Part shown: one piece after another, positions 59,101 to 64,000 of the stretch
Position numbering within the stretch: position 1 is the first letter of the stretch
Layout of the letters: every line of letters begins with the position of its first letter
DNA from: Apostichopus japonicus
Lineage: Eukaryota > Echinodermata > Holothuroidea > Aspidochirotida > Stichopodidae
Length of the DNA stretch: 64,000 bases
Assembly (NCBI RefSeq): GCF_037975245.1
Contig: NC_092578.1
Span: 5,745,001-5,809,000, forward strand
Reading direction: 5' to 3'
The notes under the pieces: model-generated
Told to the model about the DNA's origin: nothing
The model's database searches: none
What the model saw: the letters and a program-made list of their open reading frames with translations, nothing else
Position numbers and translations under genes: made by a program

Positions 59101-60205
59101 GGTAGGGAAAGCAGTTACTACAAATATTTTTTGTTATAGACCTTTAACTTGTAGCTGATTACAGTTGATTGTGTTTTGTATGACTAAAAAGGACATGATA
59201 TCTATGGGTAAAATATCATGAAGGGGAAGGTCTGGAAGGGAAAGTTACTGGAATAACTAAAGAAACATTACTTATATGTAAGAACCCAATTTTTTCTTAC
59301 TTCTCAGACTAGGCCTATGGCATAACAGGACTGAAACTGGGTAAGGATACAGCCTGATGTACATTTATCAAATTAGGCCTACTGGTACCAATATGAAGTT
59401 AGCCTAGTCGCCAAACCATATAACTTCCCGATGTGACATTTCTATCTGCCACAGCTTGACAACTTTATAGGAGCAGTAGACTAATACTAGTTAGGCCTAG
59501 GGCCTAGTACTAGGCCTATTGTAGTAATATTAGGGCTTATGTGTTGGTACATGTATTTGCAATTAAATTGTTGGAAAAAAATGATGAAGATAAAAAATGC
59601 TATTTCAAAAATATTTTGACGATACGCTTAACCTTTTATTCCCATGGCCTAAGGCCCTACAAGAGGTACTGTACTATGGGGGCCATAAACTGACCTGGCC
59701 TAGGCCTAAGTGAAAAGTAAGAACTAGCCAGGCCTACTGGGCCCACTGTCACTGTATATTTTTTTATCATGTTTGTTTGTATTTTACTGCAAAGCGCCTT
59801 AGAGCAATTTCTGATTGGATAAGGCGCTATAGAAATTTTGTAAAATAATAAAATGGGCATGTGCTGGAGTGAAATTGGGGAAAATATCTTTAAAAAGGTG
59901 GAAAAGTGTAACAATCAACCTACGCCTATCGCTTATATTTTGTTAATAATATAATTTTGCATTTGCATTGCGCTTGTGGTTTATTGTGCAACGTTAGGTT
60001 AAACCTATTACAAAAAGTTATTCTTATGAGCTAGGCCTATGCATATACGAGTTACGACGTTATACGAGTAGACTAGCAAGTAGAATAACTTCGTGAGCTC
60101 CTAGTCCTACGTGCTAACTCAACGTTATGACTTAGGCTGTGTTATGATTGGTAATGTTTTTTTTTCAGTTGAAAGTGTACCATTTGCTTCCTTTGTCTTG
60201 CTCAT
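45929..60205 (-). CDS. PSMC3IP: Homologous-pairing protein 2 (HOP2/PSMC3IP), 8 exons, 213 aa
   Basis: Exons (minus): 60205-60181, 58876-58782, 49423-49334, 48610-48499, 47793-47723, 47149-47021, 46550-46491 and 45988-45929. All are GT-AG with matching phase, and total 642 nt. HOP2 acts in the nucleus with MND1 to stimulate DMC1/RAD51 strand exchange in meiosis. The N-terminal winged helix (about 9-75) contains LDYLNKQNRPYS, VRVLEELAKDGKI and YGKQKVY. A leucine-zipper-like coiled coil follows (about 80-140). The C-terminal region has IKAATNHTTPEEK, YVKEWRKRKRL, ILEGYPKKKK and EEVGIETDEEYNV, all hallmarks of animal HOP2. The length is close to the usual 217. The start is MSKTKEA, like the vertebrate MSK start. 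Confidence 0.95.
46355..46460. repeat. Short tandem repeat, CTACCTTGGGAAA units
   Basis: Four imperfect copies of CTACCTTGGGAAA (one reads CTACCTGGTGAAA), two of them preceded by TTCCACC, in the last HOP2 intron just downstream of exon 7. Confidence 0.7.
47723..48610 (-). CDS. PSMC3IP: HOP2 exons 4 and 5 (coiled coil)
   Basis: 48610-48499 encodes SNFPEVSEKELSEMDAKIGE and onward to CKQLEK (phase 0 to 1). 47793-47723 encodes ELSSLTSALTTEDAKKQLQN and VTEE. The ELSS-SALTT segment matches vertebrate HOP2. Between these exons' neighbours, a decoy acceptor and donor near 47450-47490 is not used (see rejected items). Confidence 0.9.
47918..48158. mobile_element. hAT-like short element
   Basis: The left end GGAGGGTTCTCGATAAGTAG and right end ATTTGAGGATCCCTGCTG resemble the diverged ends of hAT MITEs. 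Internal words are shared with 45585-45800. It lies in the HOP2 intron between exons 4 and 5. Confidence 0.45.
49111..49320 (+). repeat. tRNA-headed SINE, copy B
   Basis: Starts GGAGTGTTAGCTCAGTGG and closes the head with GAGTTTGAGTCACTCCAA. The body matches copy A at 1621-1869, and the tail is ACATACATACATATA. Opposite in orientation to HOP2, immediately next to the exon 3 donor. Confidence 0.8.
49334..49423 (-). CDS. PSMC3IP: HOP2 exon 3 (winged helix, second part)
   Basis: 30 codons, MVVRVLEELAKDGKIIEKVY then GKQKVYVADQ, phase 0 at both ends, donor GTTAGT. A SINE lies 13 bp beyond the donor boundary. Confidence 0.9.
49424..54033. other. HOP2 intron 2, part upstream of the nested gene
   Basis: AT-rich with no supported gene. 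It holds C homopolymers near 51272 and 52295 and the palindrome at 53441-53460. It must contain the promoter of the nested plus-strand gene, but no clear core element was identified. Confidence 0.5.
53441..53460. repeat. Perfect 20-bp palindrome in an inverted-repeat cluster
   Basis: AATTCAACAATTGTTGAATT is fully self-complementary. It is followed by CAACAATTCAACATATTGTTG, which extends the same word in both orientations, so the 50-bp cluster could form alternative hairpins. Confidence 0.7.
54034..55791 (+). CDS. Ig-superfamily transmembrane receptor, intronless, nested in HOP2 intron 2
   Basis: One open frame of 585 codons. Residues 1-28 form a signal peptide (basic start, then LVCLVIIACTLTVTSS). 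Ig-like domain 1 is about 30-140 (C50, WW at 65-66, D-G-G-K-F-M-C with C119). A divergent, Cys-rich second domain is about 145-245 (C150, C170, C224, C238). Ig-like domain 3 is about 250-340 (C268, W281, C320). A membrane-proximal stalk leads to one transmembrane helix (about 396-420). The 165-residue cytoplasmic tail has a Pro-rich LPPPP motif, an ITIM-like SSYLEL at Tyr556 and a basic C-terminus. N-glycosylation sequons are visible (NIT, NTS, NGT, NMT, NVT). Probably a cell-surface adhesion or immune-type receptor. No orthologue is named. Confidence 0.85.
   Translation: MNLKQLGRGRSLVCLVIIACTLTVTSSQQSLLIEPKETIAVRGENITLTCHFATLNTSQSDDRFWWLRPDHNFRFVRNEAVLLGSLQRERYSVRLDRDAGTYSLTIRKVQLLDGGKFMCSYRRDRAVDTFSSETATMTVLSPPPGGYPRCPYYTKSNLILSPSKRIALTCPKVDSWNVEPDTRQNQRSKNVYFSWGVLEGFLLQNGTSLLSYSSRAPSGEGTFCMTDHPILGRYPDRCSLVHDAESAVVLIQPAGVHIRVGENMTFACKVNSAIEGVRYEWIIPSNLPSERIHINQEGSRITVINVQETEQKINPQSIGCTVTLEDGKQINALANVTVIPLHGRLHVQSDRNVENVDLLAKGEDRVIPGRPTGDEEAPQKSPKNSFKEFVTNPEKMAIVFGPSLAVIIFFVLFYALLRFAVNKKVTVVQPPRIVTTSPDAVRKQSNTSNPETAFHVPAFSRSYSDATSYRFSRNFDIHNSFQEGDIQTNMDCGERNVPNVHHSTPRADPRMNVSMPSLQYKSNTLPSSKSKRSQDLPPPPNSFIDLPHEVAKSSSYLELPSVDWRPKRSVHFAKTPPKQMKKVKK
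55792..58781. other. HOP2 intron 2, part downstream of the nested gene
   Basis: Contains the presumed 3' UTR of the nested gene. Several ATTAAA words occur (for example near 55878 and 56007), but none is decisive. A roughly 60-bp imperfect direct repeat (CTAGGCTRCAC.ATG.AATGG) sits at about 58396 and 58460. No other gene is supported. Confidence 0.45.
58782..58876 (-). CDS. PSMC3IP: HOP2 exon 2 (winged helix, first part)
   Basis: Encodes AGSAILDYLNKQNRPYSAGD and onward to HKEFGKT. Acceptor TTGTTCCAACAG, donor GTGAGT. It is followed by a 9.4-kb intron that contains the nested Ig receptor gene. Confidence 0.9.
59765..59850 (+). repeat. SINE or LINE tail fragment
   Basis: CAAAGCGCCTTAGAGCAAT and AAGGCGCTATAGAAATTTTG match the 3' tail of the SINEs at 26606 and 37210. 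Only the tail is present, in the first HOP2 intron. Confidence 0.6.
60181..60205 (-). CDS. PSMC3IP: HOP2 exon 1 (start codon exon)
   Basis: Only 25 coding bases: MSKTKEAN plus one base, then the donor GTACAC. It joins in phase 1 to CTGGGTCAGCC of exon 2 across a 1.3-kb intron. Too short to be found by frame length. Supported by phase, position and the conserved MSK start. Confidence 0.8.
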
Positions 60206-62349
60206 CTTTGACAATAGTTATTTGACTTCGTCTGTGGTATGAATAGGATCTGGAAATTTGAAGAAATATGACACTACCATACATTTGAAAACGATCACTG
60301 ACATTTAGAAGAGCTCCCGTCAGTCTCCAACTTCCAAGATCAGTATGTAAGCTTTACTTTTGTACAGCTCATACCATCCAGGGAGTAACTCCCTGTATAC
60401 ACCCACACTGCAGTACTTCAGGAGGAGACACAAACTCAGATTAACGTTATGATCTATGAGACAGAGATGGCGTGTTTGTGTCCCTTGAAATTCACAATTT
60501 AGGCCTAACCGCGGTAAACAGTAGTCAATCCACCATTTGTTTCGCGCATTCGAAAGAAGTGCAAAAATGACGTCACTTGATTCTGATCACACACGTTGTG
60601 GGACGCGGAAAGGGCCAGTACATGTTGTCATTATAAACTTTTTGACAGAAGGGAAAAACTCGGTTAGCAAGAGCCCTTCAAACAAACGAGCGTAAGCAGT
60701 AGTGCTTCATTATTCTCGACATATGTATGTTAACCGTAAAAAATCATCTTCTGTTGAAACAAAAGTCATTCACTGCTCAGGGAAATCATCAGCCACTGAG
60801 AGTAAACACTACCTTTCCTTCTGATAAAGCTATGGCTATTATGCGGAGTAATGTACTTCCCCTATAGTCTGCCATTTACATCAACTAAGAACTTCCCAAT
60901 TACAGAACTTCACATGGTCTCCCTATAGAACACATAGAAATCATTAATTTGTCATGTACTAGTTCACTAAAGAAGCGCTCAATAGCTACCCCAACCATTC
61001 CCACCGCCCACCTAAAAGAATAGACAACCTGACAATTAATGAAACCTAAAGAAAGCAAAAGTCTGGGAAATTAAAATCTTAAACACGTTTCACTCTGCCT
61101 GCGGAGACAAGGACAAAAATTCTATAGGCCAAGGGTTACATGCTCCAAATTTTCGTTACACCCTTCATAATTTATGGACGTATATATTTCATGGCATTGC
61201 TTCCAAAAACTTGGTCATGTCTGAGTGATATTACGTCGGTCTTCTCAATCGATCATTAATATGGCTCATTTCTCGAAGACTCTGTGGCTCGTGGTTTTAA
61301 GGTTTTGTTCATGAAACTAAGTGAAATTTCAGCGTTTAAACTGTCTAAAGAAAACACGAAAAGGCAACCGGTTTGACTATAATTAGCGAGTAATTGCAAC
61401 GAAATGATACTACTTGGAGGTTGTTGTTCGCCATATGATAGTTGGTTCTAATCGAAACGGTCTGACAGTGACATACCATAGGCTACGGTTTAGAGCAACC
61501 TAATAGGACCATGTTTTTGTGGGAGGCCGTAAGGGTCCGTGCTGCCATAGTGTTATTCTATAGCAGGCTGTATAGTGGGAATAAGTGTTATTCTTCAGTT
61601 CCTTCTTATCGCTGGGGAGGGGGTGGCAGAGCTAGTCAAAGCATAGAACTTCCTTTCATCGGACCAAGGTACCTCTATTCCAAACATCACTGAAGGTCCA
61701 TGATGTGTATACTAGTCCACTAAGTATGCATGAGGTTCACCATATATGCTAGTAAATTCAATTATATATATATGTCTTATACAGACGGTCAATTCGTATC
61801 AAATAAACTCCATGTATGGATCAAAGATTTGAACATTACTCTCACGGTCTTCTTAATAGCATGGTTATTTAATAAAAACACAGACGGTCGTCGCCGGAGG
61901 AAGGATGTGCTTCGATTTCCCGCCAAAGTGAGACTCATTATCGAGAGTGATTAGTCTGCGTGTTAGCCCTGCGCTTACGATAACTTCTCGAAAATTATAG
62001 CATTTCTTCATTTCAATCAAGTGAATATCTAGGGTATAAAAATATCTCTTGGCGTATGATGTGTAAATTGCTTCCGCGGTTCGTTCTCGTGGGATTGATC
62101 CGTAAACGGCTTTAATGAACATTCGTATACCCATGGGGAGATTTGAAGGCGATATAAATATATGTGTGTAGATGTTACTATAGAACACACATGTACAAGC
62201 TACATACAAGGCTTCATATTCCTTGCACGGTTTGAAACTCTCTCTGTCTCTTTGTATCTATCTAGTATCTCTCTCTCTCTCTCATTTCCTCGCTCAAAGC
62301 AGGGTTGATCAAATTATGACACACACACCCAGCTATCTTTTGTCCAAGA

Positions 62350-62350
<1 letters not shown>
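60206..62350. other. HOP2 upstream flank and intergenic DNA
   Basis: Presumed HOP2 promoter and 5' UTR at about 60206-60600, then DNA with short frames only. No gene recognised. Confidence 0.45.
60568..60575. promoter_or_regulatory. CRE octamer upstream of HOP2
   Basis: TGACGTCA, 363 bp upstream of the HOP2 start codon. A site for CREB/CREM/ATF factors. CREM-type regulation is known for germ-line genes in vertebrates, so a role here is plausible but unproven. Confidence 0.35.
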
Positions 62351-62395
<45 letters not shown>

Positions 62396-62396
62396 G
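62351..62396. repeat. Compound TA/GA microsatellite
   Basis: A run of AT/TA units switching directly to AG units. A CT run lies at 62270-62283 on the left. Confidence 0.9.
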
Positions 62397-62464
62397 TGGA
62401 GAGAGGTGGAGCCAGCTGTATGCCTGCGTTTTTGGTCCGTTTGATCCAGCAAATGCGCAGACGG

Positions 62465-62500
62465 GCATCAAACGGACCAGTTGACTGGTCCGTTTGATGC
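62465..62500. repeat. Perfect inverted repeat, 17-bp arms with 2-bp centre
   Basis: GCATCAAACGGACCAGT at 62465-62481 and ACTGGTCCGTTTGATGC at 62484-62500 are exact reverse complements. GCAAATGC at about 62450 and GCATTTGC at about 62504 extend the stem after small bulges. GGTCCGTTTG recurs at 62434 and 62543. Confidence 0.85.
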
Positions 62501-64000
62501 TTTGCATTTGCGCAATAGGTCCTTTTGGTGATATTGGTTAGTTTGGTGATGTGGTCCGTTTGGTTCATCGTTGTAGACAAACAGGCTCGTCCGCGATGAT
62601 GAATCGTAAATTACACTAAATAAAACGTGCTGCGCGACCACTTCAACTCAACGTTGTTGAACGAGATATATCATCGTATTTCCTACTTACCGGAAGATAT
62701 TATCGATTCTTTCAGAGATGATGTGTGGATAAGCGGCTTCTTTATTGGTGGGTCAAGTAGAAGTAAAATTTTCTTTCTATTTACCAAAGTTACGTTGAAT
62801 TTGATATCAAGTTAGCGTGAGACCTATTCCGTTGCATAGGACGCCTTACTGTGGTTACCATAGCCGTATGTACTGTAGGCCTACATGGTACCTCGCATAC
62901 TGAATAGCTTATGAGCATAGGTTCGGTGTTTTCGTCTCTTAGTTAAGTAAAGAAAATAGACATTTTCTTCGGCCAAATCATGATATCATGTCAAGAAATT
63001 AGTCATTAATCAATCCTTTGTAAAGGCGGTGCCTAACGTTTGCCCATGGCCTGACAAGACAGTGATTCGCATAGGATACGCTTATCATATATAGCCTAGG
63101 CCTAGCCTAACTTGGGCTTGGTGTATAACTTTTGGTCTTAAGTTTAGTTAAAGCAAAATGTACGCAAACCTGATATCTTCCCGAGATATGAAAGTATAAT
63201 CTTTTAGAAGTTTTATGTGTATATTCTGCAGCAGTCTTTTTAATACAAGCTTTAGGCCTAACCCTGCTCCAATTGTGTTAAGCCTCAAGAGTCAAGGAAA
63301 TTAAGACGATGTGTCAAAAATATTTCAAACGGGCAGTAGCCTAAGCCTTTACTTTAGACAGGATAAAATTGTTTCCAGGTCTATGTGGTTCAATGCTGGT
63401 TATTGTAAAACAACTACTGAGTCTAGTTTAACACAAATTCACAATCTAGGCCTAGGTTGAAACAAGCACACAAAATGGGGTCTACCGGCAAGAATGACAC
63501 CATATATTCAACCCAAATTTTGGGAAAGAGAGATGCATAAGATATAGCTATCCATGGCAACAAAGACAAAAGTTACATTGAAATACTTAAAACACACTCA
63601 CTATTGTGACATTTGTACAATAACTTCCAAAACAGGTTACCGTAACACAAGATTACTGTACTTCCACAATTACTCTCACAAGACTACAAGAGGTGTGAAT
63701 CTACATAGGCCTCAGCCTAATTACTGAAGGCTACGGTATACCAAAGTGTACTGACTGAGTATAGGCCTACTGAATATCAAACCAGGTACAAAAAATTGCC
63801 CCAACTGGGAAGTGAGATTGAGAACAATAAGCCCCCTGTTGCATTCATGACACCAGGGTTTACTACATGTAATTTAGCCTTTAATTGACACCTATAGTAA
63901 CATTACTAAGCCTACTACAGTTATGCATACTAACTTTTTTAATCTATTATCTTTATGCTCATCCCATAGCAATATATTTTTTTCAATTTCGTTATATGTT
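62501..64000. other. Terminal intergenic stretch, nothing recognised
   Basis: AT-rich with many TAGGCCTA words between 62870 and 63770. Short frames only. No exon could be supported. Confidence 0.45.

Noticed and set aside
1-64000. CRISPR arrays, bacterial operons or ribosome binding sites
   Set aside because: The sequence is intron-rich animal DNA. The regular repeats present are transposon-internal arrays or minisatellites, without the spacer structure of CRISPR.

Overview
The window is animal nuclear DNA: AT-rich, with long introns, canonical GT-AG splice sites, microsatellites and many dispersed repeats. The short interspersed elements, hAT-like remnants, frequent TAGGCCTA words and protein types suggest an invertebrate deuterostome, most likely an echinoderm. 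A sea cucumber fits the low GC, but the species is inference only. All gene models were assembled by hand from splice sites and codon phase.

Five protein-coding loci are supported. (1) 3-1220 (+) is the 3' part of an unrecognised gene. (2) 11582-17625 (-) is a two-exon gene for a 616-residue type II membrane protein with a filamin-like Ig repeat and an NXPE/PC-esterase-like SGNH domain whose active-site motifs look altered. (3) 21639-42337 (+) is a 15-coding-exon gene for a 628-residue protein with an RGG-rich N-terminus and three U1/matrin-type C2H2 fingers. The first two fingers lie on a duplicated 69+25 nt exon pair. (4) 45929-60205 (-) is a complete eight-exon orthologue of HOP2/PSMC3IP, the meiotic recombination factor (213 residues). 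(5) 54034-55791 (+) is an intronless gene for a 585-residue Ig-superfamily receptor with one transmembrane segment and an ITIM-like tail. It is nested on the opposite strand inside the 9.4-kb second intron of HOP2.

Much of the rest is mobile or repetitive DNA. It includes a 1.66-kb terminal-inverted-repeat (TIR) element with TA target duplication and an internal 107-bp tandem array (3271-4928). Two sister 725-730-bp TIR elements with 6-bp target duplications lie in introns of the zinc-finger gene (22865-23594, 29599-30323). Others are a tandem repeat headed by the 5' end of U2 snRNA (8290-8700), a palindromic 20/40-bp minisatellite (18840-19075), several hAT-like non-autonomous elements, tRNA-headed SINEs and a decayed LINE endonuclease.

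The genes do not form a pathway. HOP2 and the RGG/zinc-finger gene are convergent (3' ends 3.6 kb apart). Each has a perfect CRE octamer (TGACGTCA) about 360 bp upstream of its start codon. Intergenic DNA at 4.9-8.3, 8.7-10.1, 17.6-21.6 and 60.2-64.0 kb shows no further gene I can support.
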